Of a stretch of DNA of 18,685 nucleotides, positions 5,466-14,619 are shown one piece after another. The translations under genes and the position numbers were made by a program. The stretch is from Lachnospiraceae bacterium (lineage in GTDB: Bacteria; Bacillota; Clostridia; Lachnospirales; Lachnospiraceae), in NCBI GenBank assembly GCA_900771955.1, contig CAAGPW010000117.1, forward strand, positions 1-18,685, in the 5' to 3' direction. Each line of letters starts with the position of its first letter. Within the stretch, counting starts at the first letter, position 1. The notes under the pieces were generated by a model. That model was not told where the DNA came from, did not search any database, and was given only the letters and a program-made list of their open reading frames with translations.

Positions 5466-7280
5466 TTATTTTTCTTCTGCTTCTTCCGCTTCCTTTGCCT
5501 GCGGTGTGACTTCGATTCCAAGCTCCTCCAACTGCTTTTCGTCTACCACATCCGGTGCATTGGTCAGCAGACAGGAGGCATCCTTTACCTTCGGGAATGC
5601 AATAACGTCACGGATGGAATCCGCATGTACCATATGCATTACAAGACGGTCAAGTCCGTAAGCAAGTCCTGCGTGAGGCGGTACTCCGTACTGGAATGCA
5701 CCTAACAGGAATCCGAACTGCTCATGCGCTCTCTCCTTGGTAAATCCGAGCACCTCAAACATTTTCTCCTGGATATCATCCTGGTGGATACGGACGGAAC
5801 CGCCACCAAGCTCTGTCCCATTTAATACGATATCGTATGCCTTTGCACGAACAGAACCCGGATCAGAATCGATCTTGTCCCAGTCCTCTTCCATCGGCAT
5901 CGTAAACGGATGATGCATTGCCATAAAGCGGTTCTCCTCATCCGACCACTCAAGAAGCGGGAACTCTGTTACCCAGAGGAAATTGTACTGGTTCGGATCA
6001 AGCAGATCGAGCTCTTTTGCCAGCTCCAAACGCAGCGCGCCCAGCACGTTCCATACGATCTTATTCTTATCTGCCGCAAAAAGCAACAGATCGCCCGGCT
6101 TTCCTTCCATTGCCTGGACCAGCTTGTCCAGTTCTTCCTCTGTCATGAATTTTGCAAAAGAAGATTTGTAGGTGCCGTCCTCATTGATGGACAGATATGC
6201 AAGTCCCTTTGCACCGTAACCCTTTGCAAATTCAACTAACTTGTCGATCTTCTTTCTCGGCATTGCGCCCTGTCCCTCGGCATTGATACCACGCACAGAA
6301 CCGCCATTTTCAAGCGCACCGGTAAATACACCAAAGCCGCATCCTTTTACGACATCGGACACATCATGCAGCTCCATGCCAAAACGGGTATCCGGCTTGT
6401 CAGAACCGAAACGGTCCATTGCTTCCTGCCACGGCATCCGCTTTAACGGGATCTGCACATCGACACCGATTGCTTCTTTGAAAATATATTTTAACAGACG
6501 CTCATTTACTTCGATGACATCATCAATATCTACGAAAGAAAGCTCCATATCCGCCTGGGTAAACTCCGGCTGACGGTCGGCACGCAGATCCTCATCACGG
6601 TAGCAGCGGGCGATCTGGAAATAGCGGTCAAATCCTGAAACCATAAGAAGCTGTTTAAAGAGCTGCGGTGACTGCGGCAGAGCATAGAAAGAACCCGGAT
6701 GCACACGGCTCGGTACAAGGTAGTCTCTTGCGCCTTCCGGTGTAGATTTACACAAGGTCGGTGTCTCAATTTCGAGGAAACCTTCCTTTGCCATAAAATC
6801 ACGCATCAGATATGCAACTTTGCTGCGCATCATCAGGTTGCGCTGGATATCCGGTCTTCTTAAATCCAGATAACGGTATTTCAGGCGGATCTCATCCTTC
6901 GTCTGGCTGTTTTCTTCGATCTGGAACGGCGGTGTCAGAGATTCGGACAACACGCGGATATCCGTGGCGATCACCTCGATATCTCCGGTCTTTAACGCCT
7001 CGTTTACTGCTGCGGAACGCTTCTGTACCGTACCGGTCACAGCAACCACATATTCGCTTCTGAGCGTTCCTGCCTTGGCAAATCCTTCTGCTCCTACGCT
7101 GTTTTCATCAAATACGATCTGAAGGATTCCGGAACGGTCTCTTAAATCGATAAAGATCAGACTTCCCAGATTTCTTCTTTTTTGTACCCATCCCATGACG
7201 GTAACGGTCTGCCCGATGTTCGCTGCAGAAACCTCCGTACATCTGTGGGATCTTTTCATGCCTCTCATTGACTCTGCCAT
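5466..7280 (-). CDS. aspS: Aspartyl-tRNA synthetase
   Basis: This enzyme charges tRNA-Asp with aspartate using ATP in the cytoplasm. At 604 residues it has the usual bacterial length. The N-terminal OB-fold anticodon-binding domain is clear (about 15-110; VTVMGWVQKRRNLGSLIF). The class II catalytic core shows motif 2 in FQIARCYRDEDLRADRQPEF (221-240) and motif 3 in GLAYGLDRLVMHM (538-550), with the bacterial insertion domain between them. The C-terminal tail is Glu-rich. The ATG at 7280 has GGAGG at 8 bases. It is the last gene of the operon, 47 bases after hisS. An Asp-specific or Asp/Asn-nondiscriminating role cannot be decided from the window, since no gatCAB or asnS is present here. Confidence 0.97.
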   Translation of the reverse strand: MAESMRGMKRSHRCTEVSAANIGQTVTVMGWVQKRRNLGSLIFIDLRDRSGILQIVFDENSVGAEGFAKAGTLRSEYVVAVTGTVQKRSAAVNEALKTGDIEVIATDIRVLSESLTPPFQIEENSQTKDEIRLKYRYLDLRRPDIQRNLMMRSKVAYLMRDFMAKEGFLEIETPTLCKSTPEGARDYLVPSRVHPGSFYALPQSPQLFKQLLMVSGFDRYFQIARCYRDEDLRADRQPEFTQADMELSFVDIDDVIEVNERLLKYIFKEAIGVDVQIPLKRMPWQEAMDRFGSDKPDTRFGMELHDVSDVVKGCGFGVFTGALENGGSVRGINAEGQGAMPRKKIDKLVEFAKGYGAKGLAYLSINEDGTYKSSFAKFMTEEELDKLVQAMEGKPGDLLLFAADKNKIVWNVLGALRLELAKELDLLDPNQYNFLWVTEFPLLEWSDEENRFMAMHHPFTMPMEEDWDKIDSDPGSVRAKAYDIVLNGTELGGGSVRIHQDDIQEKMFEVLGFTKERAHEQFGFLLGAFQYGVPPHAGLAYGLDRLVMHMVHADSIRDVIAFPKVKDASCLLTNAPDVVDEKQLEELGIEVTPQAKEAEEAEEK

Positions 7281-7327
7281 GAGTATTTCCTCCTGATTTA
7301 TCCTATAATTTAATCTTGATTTAACAA

Positions 7328-8575
7328 CTATTTATTAAAAAATTCCACGAAGTTTGTATACCCCTCTGCGGTAAGTTTTTCTTTCTGGAACTTTTTGTTT
7401 TTGTTCATGCGTGTCAAAAGGATCTGTTTTCCTGCGGCACGCTCCTCTGCTGCCTGTTTCATGACCTCGCAGAGCTTGTCGTTCGGATACCCCTTCTCGA
7501 TCAGATATGCGGTCTTTTCCTGGGACGGAACCTTAAATCCGCTCTCCAACAGCAGCATGATGATACGCTCAAATCCGATGGAAAATCCACATGCCGGTAC
7601 ATCCTGTCCGGTAAATTTTCCGATCATTTTATCGTAACGTCCGCCGCCGCCACAGCTTCCGCCAAACTCCGGCATTGCGATCTCAAAGATTGTTCCGGTG
7701 TAATAGGACATTCCGCGCACCAGTGTCGGATCAAAGACCAGCTTAAAGAAGTCGCCCTTTGTTGCCTCGACTGCGGTGATGATATCCTTAAAGTTTTCCA
7801 TGACATCGCCATCCAGATATTCACCCAGGGTATCTGCCAGATACTGCACACCATCCTCAGCTTTTTCCACGCCGGTAAAAAGTGACTGGTATTTTTCAAT
7901 GCTCTCCTTTGCGAAACCGGATTTTTCCAGTTCCTTCGCCACACCGTCAAGCCCGATCTTGTCCATCTTATCCAGAATAATAAATACGACATCAAAATCT
8001 TTTTCTTCAAATCCACTGTAAGCAGCCATTGCCTTTAAGATGCGGCGCTCATTGATACGGATCTCAAAATTTTTAAATCCAAGCTTTCCAAGCGTCGTGG
8101 TCGTTGCCTGGATCAGTTCGATCTCTGCCAGATTGGTCGGCTCACCAAGGATGTCGATATCACACTGTGTAAACTGACGGAAACGTCCTCTCTGCGGACG
8201 GTCTGCTCTCCAGACACTTCCGATCTGAAGCGCCTTAAACGGGGACGGCAGATTGTTCGCATTGTTTGCATAAAAACGGGAAAGCGGTAAGGTCAGATCA
8301 TAGCGCATACCAGAATCAACCAGATCACTTTCATTCTCTGCATGTGCAAGATCCAGCTTCTCGCCGCGTTTTAACACCTTAAAAATGAGCTTTTCATTCT
8401 CGCCGCCCTGATTGCTGCACAGATTTTCGATGTGCTCCATGCACGGCGTATCGATCGGGGTGAATCCGAAGCTCCGGTAAGTCTCCTTGATGATATTCAC
8501 CACATAGTCGCGAATCTGCATTTCTTCCGGTAAAATATCCTTCATACCTGTGACAGGTTTCTTTACTAATGCCAT
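7328..8575 (-). CDS. hisS: Histidyl-tRNA synthetase
   Basis: A class II synthetase for tRNA-His, 415 residues. Motif 2 lies in QIGSVWRADRPQRGRFRQF (117-135), the histidine-binding signature LVRGMSYYTG at 285-294, a GGGGRYD segment at 309-315, and motif 3 ACGFSIGFERIIMLL at about 328-342. The C-terminal region (354-415) is shorter than the usual anticodon-binding domain of about 90 residues and lacks its typical final strand, so it may be a reduced form found in a subgroup. The ATG at 8575 overlaps the hemZ stop by 10 bases and has GGAGG upstream, so it is probably translated in coupling with hemZ. No T-box leader is present; the gene is expressed from the relA operon. Confidence 0.95.
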   Translation of the reverse strand: MALVKKPVTGMKDILPEEMQIRDYVVNIIKETYRSFGFTPIDTPCMEHIENLCSNQGGENEKLIFKVLKRGEKLDLAHAENESDLVDSGMRYDLTLPLSRFYANNANNLPSPFKALQIGSVWRADRPQRGRFRQFTQCDIDILGEPTNLAEIELIQATTTTLGKLGFKNFEIRINERRILKAMAAYSGFEEKDFDVVFIILDKMDKIGLDGVAKELEKSGFAKESIEKYQSLFTGVEKAEDGVQYLADTLGEYLDGDVMENFKDIITAVEATKGDFFKLVFDPTLVRGMSYYTGTIFEIAMPEFGGSCGGGGRYDKMIGKFTGQDVPACGFSIGFERIIMLLLESGFKVPSQEKTAYLIEKGYPNDKLCEVMKQAAEERAAGKQILLTRMNKNKKFQKEKLTAEGYTNFVEFFNK

Positions 8576-10044
8576 GAAATTTCCTCCATTTTCTTTGCTT
8601 TTCTATCTATCATTTCATCAATCCGCGCCAGATAGCTGGTCACGTCCTTGACATTTTCTGCGCGTTCCGTGCGTGCTCCATGATCAAGCACAAATTTTGT
8701 AGAAGCACCTGCACCAAGTGCCATTATAGTCTGTTTTTCCTCCATAATCAAGACATTATAGATGCCTGCCTTGCCCGGCTTTGCGTAACCGACATTCTCA
8801 AAATTCCCCGCCATATTTTTCTGACGGTAAAGATAATACGGGGTCAGCCCCATCTGCTTTGCCGCCTGCGCCGCCACATCCAGATGTGCCTGCGTATTCT
8901 CGATCTTCAATTCCTTATACTGATCCTTAAATATGTTGAGTCTCGCCGCCCGCTTGATCGCAAGCGAATGGATCGTGATATTGTCAGGATCAAGCATCTT
9001 TAAGCGCGACATCGTATACGCGACATCCTCGATTGTTTCCTCCGGCAGTCCCATAATAAGATCCATGTTGATGTTGTCAAATCCGATCTCACGTGCCAGG
9101 TGAAACGTCTCCTCGATCTGTTCCACCGTATGATGTCTGCCGAGGATATCAAGCGTCTTCTGTTTCATCGTCTGCGGATTGATCGAGATCCTTGAAATGC
9201 CATGCCAGTGCAGCACCTCTAACTTTTCTTTGGTGATGCTGTCCGGTCTGCCTGCTTCCACCGTAAATTCCAAAAGATCCGACAGATTGAAGCTGCACTT
9301 GATCTTGCGGATCAGGCGGTCCAGCTGCGCCGCCGTCAGTGTTGTCGGCGTTCCGCCTCCGATGTAGATCGTATTTAACTTCCGGTTCTTACATTTTTCG
9401 GCGGTAAAATCAATCTCCTTTTCCAGTGCATCCAGATACGCATCCACGCGGTCTTTCCACGCCGAAAGCGGATAGGATGTAAACGAACAGTAAAGACAGG
9501 TGCTCGGGCAGAACGGAATCCCGATATAAATGCTGTAGCCGTGTTCATAATCGAGTTTCTGTAACAGCGCAAGTTCACGCTCCGCAATGTCAATCGCCAG
9601 CTCTGTCTTTCCATCCGAACAATAATAAGTGTCTTTCATATAAGACGCGATCTCATCCCTGCCCTTTCCCTCTTCCAAAAGCTGCATCGGTATCTTGACC
9701 GGGCGAATCCCGCTTAGTGTTCCCCACGGGAGCGTAATCCCCGTGTGTTCGGAAAGCATCGTATAAAGCACACGTTTCAGACGGTTTTTTACCTCTTTGC
9801 GGTCAGCCCCCGCAATCGAAATTGTCTGCTCTTTTAAAGGCTTTTCCTTACATTTTTCTTTATTTTTCCAGACAAACAGCCGGATTTCATCTGTGACATA
9901 CTGACATTCCATATAAAATAAGACCGGCTCATCCGTCTGTTTTTCCTGTACCGACACATACACATCTTCTGCCGGATAAAAAGACTTTACCAGGGAATGA
10001 ATGTCATATTCAAACCCTGGCTGATTTAATTTCACGATAATCAT
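8566..10044 (-). CDS. hemZ: HemZ-family radical SAM coproporphyrinogen dehydrogenase
   Basis: A radical SAM protein of 492 residues. The cluster-binding motif C-x3-C-x2-C is at residues 179, 183 and 186, within IYIGIPFCPSTCLYCSF, and is followed by the SAM-binding GGGTPT at 229-234. The N-terminal extension with LPWGTLSGIRPVKI (about 105-118) is typical of HemZ and sets it apart from HemN/HemW. Known HemZ proteins are linked to oxygen-independent oxidation of coproporphyrinogen III; the exact activity in fermenting anaerobes that may lack a full haem pathway is uncertain. The ribosome site (AGGAAAAG) is weak and overlaps the stop of the upstream hydrolase gene. Its end overlaps the hisS start. 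Confidence 0.9.
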   Translation of the reverse strand: MIIVKLNQPGFEYDIHSLVKSFYPAEDVYVSVQEKQTDEPVLFYMECQYVTDEIRLFVWKNKEKCKEKPLKEQTISIAGADRKEVKNRLKRVLYTMLSEHTGITLPWGTLSGIRPVKIPMQLLEEGKGRDEIASYMKDTYYCSDGKTELAIDIAERELALLQKLDYEHGYSIYIGIPFCPSTCLYCSFTSYPLSAWKDRVDAYLDALEKEIDFTAEKCKNRKLNTIYIGGGTPTTLTAAQLDRLIRKIKCSFNLSDLLEFTVEAGRPDSITKEKLEVLHWHGISRISINPQTMKQKTLDILGRHHTVEQIEETFHLAREIGFDNINMDLIMGLPEETIEDVAYTMSRLKMLDPDNITIHSLAIKRAARLNIFKDQYKELKIENTQAHLDVAAQAAKQMGLTPYYLYRQKNMAGNFENVGYAKPGKAGIYNVLIMEEKQTIMALGAGASTKFVLDHGARTERAENVKDVTSYLARIDEMIDRKAKKMEEISWH

Positions 10045-10058
10045 AAAAAACTCTTTTC

Positions 10059-10691
10059 CTAAAAATACGGATTGTATACACGCTCATGCTCGATTGTGGT
10101 TTCCTCATTGTGTCCCGGATAAACACGCACATATTCCGGAAGCACCAGAAGCTTTTCCTTTACGGTACGGATCAGATCAGACATACTGCCCTTCGGGAAA
10201 TCCGTGCGTCCAATGGATTCACAGAACAGCGAATCCCCGGAAAACAAGACGTTTTCCTTTATAAAATAATAGCACACGCCGCCCACGGTATGACCCGGTG
10301 TATGCAGCACGCGAATGGAAAATCCCGCCAGCTCCAGCATCTGTCCGTCTTTTACAAAAACATCTGCATGAAATACCTGCCCCGGATTTCCTGCCATCGC
10401 ACAGAGATTGATCACCGGATTTTCCAGCGTTTCCTTTTCCAGTTCATGCGCATAGATCTGTATGCCAAAATGCTCTGCCACATCCGCCGCCGCCGTTGCA
10501 TGATCAAAGTGTCCGTGCGTCAGAAGCACAGCGACCGGATGCAGTCCCTCCTGCCCGATCTGCTCGATCAGGTAGTCCGGCGCTGCCCCCGGATCAATGA
10601 TGACCGCATCCTTCGTCTCCGTGTTTGCTGCAAAATAGCAGTTCGTACAGACCGGTCCTACCTGATATGAATATACTTTTATTTTTGCCAT
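10059..10691 (-). CDS. Metallo-beta-lactamase-fold hydrolase, glyoxalase II-like
   Basis: A zinc hydrolase of 210 residues in the MBL superfamily, closest in pattern to YqgX/GloB-type hydroxyacylglutathione hydrolase-like proteins. The metal-binding residues are visible: THGHFDH at 58-64, His134 in HTPGHTVGG, Asp153 in FSGDSLF and His194 in YPGHNEE. The short C-terminus lacks the extra helical domain of classical glyoxalase II, so the natural thioester substrate is unknown. I chose ATG at 10691 because GGAG is 5 bases upstream; the longer frame would use a TTG at 10712 without a ribosome site. It sits 24 bases after relA and is expressed in the same operon. Confidence 0.88.
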   Translation of the reverse strand: MAKIKVYSYQVGPVCTNCYFAANTETKDAVIIDPGAAPDYLIEQIGQEGLHPVAVLLTHGHFDHATAAADVAEHFGIQIYAHELEKETLENPVINLCAMAGNPGQVFHADVFVKDGQMLELAGFSIRVLHTPGHTVGGVCYYFIKENVLFSGDSLFCESIGRTDFPKGSMSDLIRTVKEKLLVLPEYVRVYPGHNEETTIEHERVYNPYF

Positions 10692-10696
10692 GGTCT

Positions 10697-10703
10697 CTCC
10701 TTT
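10697..10703 (-). promoter_or_regulatory. Ribosome site that fixes the hydrolase start
   Basis: AAAGGAG on the minus strand lies 5 bases before ATG 10691. This supports that start over the TTG at 10712, which would place this site inside the coding region. Confidence 0.65.
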
Positions 10704-10715
10704 ATCTGTCAATCA

Positions 10716-13031
10716 TCAGCCTGTCGTACGCTCAATATCGATCACGCTCTCGATCTGGCGCACTTTCTCGACCAGCCGCTCAAGCTCTTCTTTTCCTTTT
10801 ACGCTGAAAGATACGGAGATCGTCGCGATCCCCTGCTTGCTGGTCTTGGAGTTGATGCCGTTGATGCTGATCTCACGCTCGGTAAATATCTTTGTGATAT
10901 CCACAAGCAGTCCCTTTCTGTCGTGACAGAAGATCTTTATCTCCGCAATATACAGTCCCTTGCCGTCTCCATCGGTATCCTGCTGCCACTCCGCATCGAT
11001 CAGACGTGCACGCTCCATATCCGACAGATTGATGATATTGATACAATCCGTCCGGTGGATCGAGACGCCTCTGCCCCGTGTCACAAAACCGACGATCTCA
11101 TCGCCAGGAACCGGGCTGCAACACTTGGAAAAATGCACCGCCACATCATAAAGTCCCTTTACAATAATACCGCTCTTTGATTTTACGACCGGTGATGCTG
11201 CCGCTGCTTTCTCCTTATTCTCTGACACCGCATCCAGCACATCCTCATCCGTCATCTGGATCGGATGATCCTTGCGGTACTCTTCCAGCATGCGGTTTAC
11301 GATCTGACCTTCCTTCAAGCCACCATGTCCGAGTGTCGCCAGACACGCATTCCAGTCATGGAATCCGTACTTACGCAGTATCTTACTCTGATATTCCGGT
11401 TTATTGATATCGGAAAGATTAATGTTCTTCGCCTTGCAATACTGGGAAATCAGTTCTTTTCCTTTTACGATATTCTCTTCTTTTAACTCGCTGCGGAACC
11501 ACTGGTTGATCTTGTTCTTTGCCTGGGTGCTCTTTACGATATTGAGCCAGTCCCTGCTCGGTCCCTTGGAATTCTGGGAAGTTAATATCTCAATCCGGTC
11601 GCCGTTCTGGATCACATAATCGATCGGAACCAGTTTTCCGTTTACTTTTGCGCCGATCATCTTGTTTCCGACTGCTGAATGGATGCTGTACGCAAAATCC
11701 ACCGGTGTCGAGCCGTTCGGCAGATTCTTTACATCACCGGTCGGCGTAAAGCAGAATACCGTATCCGAAAACAGGTCGAGATCACTCTTTAAGAGACTCA
11801 TGAACTCCCGGTTGTCCGACATATCACGCTGCCACTCCAGGATCTGTCTCAGCCAGCTTAACTTTTCCTCTTCCTGATTCTGGACATTCTTTCCATCTGA
11901 TGCCTCTTTATATTTCCAGTGAGCTGCGATACCGTACTCTGCGGTGCGGTGCATCTCATAGGTACGGATCTGGATCTCAAACGGTTGTCCGGTCGGTCCG
12001 ATCAGTGTGGTATGCAGTGACTGGTACATATTCGGCTTCGGCATTGCGATATAATCCTTGAAGCGCCCCGGGATCGGCTTGTACATCTCATGGATCACAC
12101 CGAGCGCTGCATAGCAGTCTTTCACTGTCTCCACGATAATACGGATTGCGAACAGGTCATAGATCTGATCGATCGTCTTACCCTGATTTTTCATTTTCTT
12201 ATAGATACTGAAAAAATGCTTGGCACGGCCTTCGATGTCCGCCTTGATCCCCGCTGCCTCAATGTTTTTTCTGACTTCACCCACAAGCTGCTGCACATAT
12301 TCATCCCGCACGCTCTTGCGGAGTGCAACTTTTTCAACCAGATCGTAGTATGCCTCCGGCTCCAGATATTTGAGTGAAAGGTCATCCAGTTCGATCTTGA
12401 TCTTGGAAATACCGAGACGCTGTGCGATCGGCGCATAGATGTCCATCGTCTCACGTGCCTTTTCCTTCTGCTTCTCCGGGGTCATATATTTTAAGGTACG
12501 CATGTTGTGCAGACGATCCGCCAGCTTGATCAGGATAACACGGATATCCTTTGCCATCGCAAGGAACATCTTTCTTAAATTTTCCGCCTGCACCTCCACC
12601 TTGTCTGCATCATAGGCGAGCTGTCCGAGCTTGGTGACACCGTCCACAAGAAGTGCCACCTCTGCACCAAATTCCTCTGTGATCTCTTCCACGGTCATGA
12701 CCGTGTCCTCAACCACATCATGAAGCAGTCCGGCAACGATTGTCTCTTTATCCAGTTCCAGCTCCGCTAGTATGATCGCAACACACAACGGATGGATTAT
12801 ATATGCCTCTCCGGACTTTCTGACCTGCCCTTTATGTGCTTCATCTGCCACATGATACGCTTTTTCGATCATGGAAATATCGTCGGAAGGATGATATTTA
12901 CGCACACTGGCTATCAGTTCCTTATAAAGACTCTCCGGACTTTGGAATTCTTTCATCGTCTTTATATTATCGGTTTTGGGAATTACCTCGTTTTCCAGTT
13001 CTTCCAGTTGTTCTGTTGTAATATCAGCCAT
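10716..13031 (-). CDS. relA: Bifunctional (p)ppGpp synthetase/hydrolase
   Basis: The long Rel enzyme of the stringent response: it makes pppGpp/ppGpp when ribosomes stall and also degrades them. Numbered from ATG 13031 (771 residues): the HD hydrolase domain at about 55-200 includes His80 and the intact HDVVED at 104-109; the synthetase domain at about 240-375 includes RFKDYIAMPKPNMYQSLH (323-340). The R-x-K-D form of this motif is that of bifunctional Rel rather than synthetase-only RelA. A TGS domain (425-484), the conserved Cys pair of FSKCCSPVPGD (634-644) and a C-terminal ACT domain (about 694-768) follow. GTG 13040 and ATG 13037 are also in frame; I prefer 13031 because GGGTGAT lies just upstream. 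It is the first gene of the operon. Confidence 0.96.
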   Translation of the reverse strand: MADITTEQLEELENEVIPKTDNIKTMKEFQSPESLYKELIASVRKYHPSDDISMIEKAYHVADEAHKGQVRKSGEAYIIHPLCVAIILAELELDKETIVAGLLHDVVEDTVMTVEEITEEFGAEVALLVDGVTKLGQLAYDADKVEVQAENLRKMFLAMAKDIRVILIKLADRLHNMRTLKYMTPEKQKEKARETMDIYAPIAQRLGISKIKIELDDLSLKYLEPEAYYDLVEKVALRKSVRDEYVQQLVGEVRKNIEAAGIKADIEGRAKHFFSIYKKMKNQGKTIDQIYDLFAIRIIVETVKDCYAALGVIHEMYKPIPGRFKDYIAMPKPNMYQSLHTTLIGPTGQPFEIQIRTYEMHRTAEYGIAAHWKYKEASDGKNVQNQEEEKLSWLRQILEWQRDMSDNREFMSLLKSDLDLFSDTVFCFTPTGDVKNLPNGSTPVDFAYSIHSAVGNKMIGAKVNGKLVPIDYVIQNGDRIEILTSQNSKGPSRDWLNIVKSTQAKNKINQWFRSELKEENIVKGKELISQYCKAKNINLSDINKPEYQSKILRKYGFHDWNACLATLGHGGLKEGQIVNRMLEEYRKDHPIQMTDEDVLDAVSENKEKAAAASPVVKSKSGIIVKGLYDVAVHFSKCCSPVPGDEIVGFVTRGRGVSIHRTDCINIINLSDMERARLIDAEWQQDTDGDGKGLYIAEIKIFCHDRKGLLVDITKIFTEREISINGINSKTSKQGIATISVSFSVKGKEELERLVEKVRQIESVIDIERTTG

Positions 13032-13082
13032 AAACATCACCCACTTCGCCCATTTTTTCTCTATCGCACACTATAATTTACA

Positions 13083-13111
13083 ATTATAATAAATTCCACG
13101 GGAAAATGCAA
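13083..13111 (-). promoter_or_regulatory. Sigma-A promoter of the relA-aspS operon
   Basis: TTGCAT (13106-13111) and a perfect TATAAT (13083-13088) are separated by 17 bases on the minus strand. Transcription would start near 13076, about 45 bases before relA. A 5-bp inverted repeat, CGGGA/TCCCG (13099-13103 and 13112-13116), encloses the -35 box. It may serve as an operator or as a weak terminator of the incoming trkH transcript. Confidence 0.8.
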
Positions 13112-13130
13112 TCCCGCACTGGTTTCCGTT

Positions 13131-14609
13131 TCAGATATCAAGTCCCGGCTCCTTTTTGTCCGCTTTTCTCGCCGGAAGCCGCCACATACCCGGTGCGAAC
13201 AGCACGAGCATCGGAAACAGTTCCAGACGTCCGATCAGCATGTCAAACATCAGCACCAGCTTGGAAAAAATACTGAATGCGCCAAAATTTCCGGTCGGTC
13301 CGACCATGGAAAGTCCCGGGCCTACGTTATTGAACGTCGTCATGACCGCAGTCATATTCGTTGTCATATCGTGTCCGTCCACACTGATACATAAAATAGA
13401 GATCAGTATGATCAGCACATACGCTGTCATATAACAGAGCGCTGTCTTCACCACATTGTCAGGCACTCTTCTTCCGTCCATATGTACCTTCTGCACACTT
13501 CGCGGATGCGTCACAGACAGGATCTCGTTTTTGACCGCACGGATAACGATCATCAGCCGCGATACCTTAAAACCGCCCCCTGTACTGCCTGCACATGCAC
13601 CGACAAACATGAGGCCCACCAGGATCATTTTGGAAAATTCCGGCCACAGATTAAAATCCGTTGTTGCAAAACCGGTAGTGCTGATGATAGACGCGACCTG
13701 AAATAAAGCTTCGTGAAATGCCATGAACACACTGGAGTATGCCCCACGAATATTGATCGTTATAAGCAGTGCCGATCCGAAAACAATACATAAAAACCAG
13801 CGCACTTCTTCGTTTAATATGGCGTCCTTCGGTCTTCTTATCAAAAACAGATAATATATGTTAAAGTTGATGGAACAAAGCAGCATAAACACTGTAATGA
13901 TGATCTGCACCGCAAGACTGTATGATGCAATGCTGCTGTTTAACAGCGCAAATCCGCCGGTTCCCGCCGTGGAAAAAGATAATGTCACAGACTCAAACCA
14001 CGACATCCCGGCTATTTTTAAAGCCAGTATCTCAATCAGTGTAATGCCAAGATACATGCCATATAAGATCATTGCCGTGCTCCGGATCTTCGGCACCAGT
14101 TTCCCGACCGACGGCCCCGGACTTTCCGCACGCATCAGATGCAGAGATGAGCTTCCGGAAAGTGGCAGGATCGCCATGATAAATACCAGCACCCCCATTC
14201 CTCCGATCCAGTGTGTAAAACAACGCCAGAATGCCGTCGCATGGGTCAGTTCCTCAACGGAAGAAAGTACACTTGCACCAGTAGTCGTAAAACCGGAAAT
14301 TGTCTCAAACAATGCATCAATGTAAGACGGAAATTCTCCGGTCAGCCAAAGCGGAAGCGCTCCAACCATACTTAAAATAATCCAGCTTAAGGATACTGCA
14401 GAAAATCCCTCTCTTGAATAGAAAACACTGCTTTTGGGTTTCCTTATTCTGCCGAGCATTCCAAGCAGCAGGCTCCCAGCCGCAACCGCAAGGTAGATAA
14501 GCCCCTCTTTTTCACCATAGATACCTCCGACTAGCGCCGGCAGCAGCAGAAACAGTCCTTCAAAGCTCAGGACACTGCACAAAATATAACGAATCATCGA
14601 ATAATTCAT
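13131..14609 (-). CDS. trkH: Potassium uptake transporter subunit TrkH
   Basis: The membrane channel subunit of a Trk-type potassium system, 492 residues, with the hydrophobic profile of four M1-P-M2 repeats plus two extra N-terminal helices. The four pore loops are visible: TTTGAS (108-113), STAGTGGF (213-220), STTGFAT (310-316) and FNNVGPG (426-432), each keeping the selectivity-filter glycine. The conserved GSTGGGFKVSR segment at about 341-351 is the intramembrane gate loop region of the family. The ATG at 14609 has AGGAGG overlapping the trkA stop, so the two are co-translated. Uptake would be gated by TrkA through nucleotide binding. Only a weak hairpin follows the stop, overlapping the relA promoter. 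Confidence 0.95.
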   Translation of the reverse strand: MNYSMIRYILCSVLSFEGLFLLLPALVGGIYGEKEGLIYLAVAAGSLLLGMLGRIRKPKSSVFYSREGFSAVSLSWIILSMVGALPLWLTGEFPSYIDALFETISGFTTTGASVLSSVEELTHATAFWRCFTHWIGGMGVLVFIMAILPLSGSSSLHLMRAESPGPSVGKLVPKIRSTAMILYGMYLGITLIEILALKIAGMSWFESVTLSFSTAGTGGFALLNSSIASYSLAVQIIITVFMLLCSINFNIYYLFLIRRPKDAILNEEVRWFLCIVFGSALLITINIRGAYSSVFMAFHEALFQVASIISTTGFATTDFNLWPEFSKMILVGLMFVGACAGSTGGGFKVSRLMIVIRAVKNEILSVTHPRSVQKVHMDGRRVPDNVVKTALCYMTAYVLIILISILCISVDGHDMTTNMTAVMTTFNNVGPGLSMVGPTGNFGAFSIFSKLVLMFDMLIGRLELFPMLVLFAPGMWRLPARKADKKEPGLDI

Positions 14610-14619
14610 GTCAGGCCTC

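Noticed and set aside
5276..5521. An 81-codon minus-strand frame across the aspS end and terminator
   Set aside because: It runs through the intrinsic terminator, overlaps the aspS C-terminus in another frame, and has no ribosome site.
7281..7327. Possible T-box or other leader between hisS and aspS
   Set aside because: The gap is only 47 bases, too short for a T-box; I see no specifier or antiterminator structure.
10086..10670. A 194-codon open frame on the plus strand
   Set aside because: It is antisense to the metallo-beta-lactamase-fold gene with all zinc motifs intact; the composition (many His, Arg, Cys) is typical of a mirror frame.
13041..13130. A clear intrinsic terminator for trkH
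   Set aside because: The only hairpin (13099-13116) has a 5-bp stem and no proper U-run, and it overlaps the relA promoter, so I note it only as an inverted repeat.
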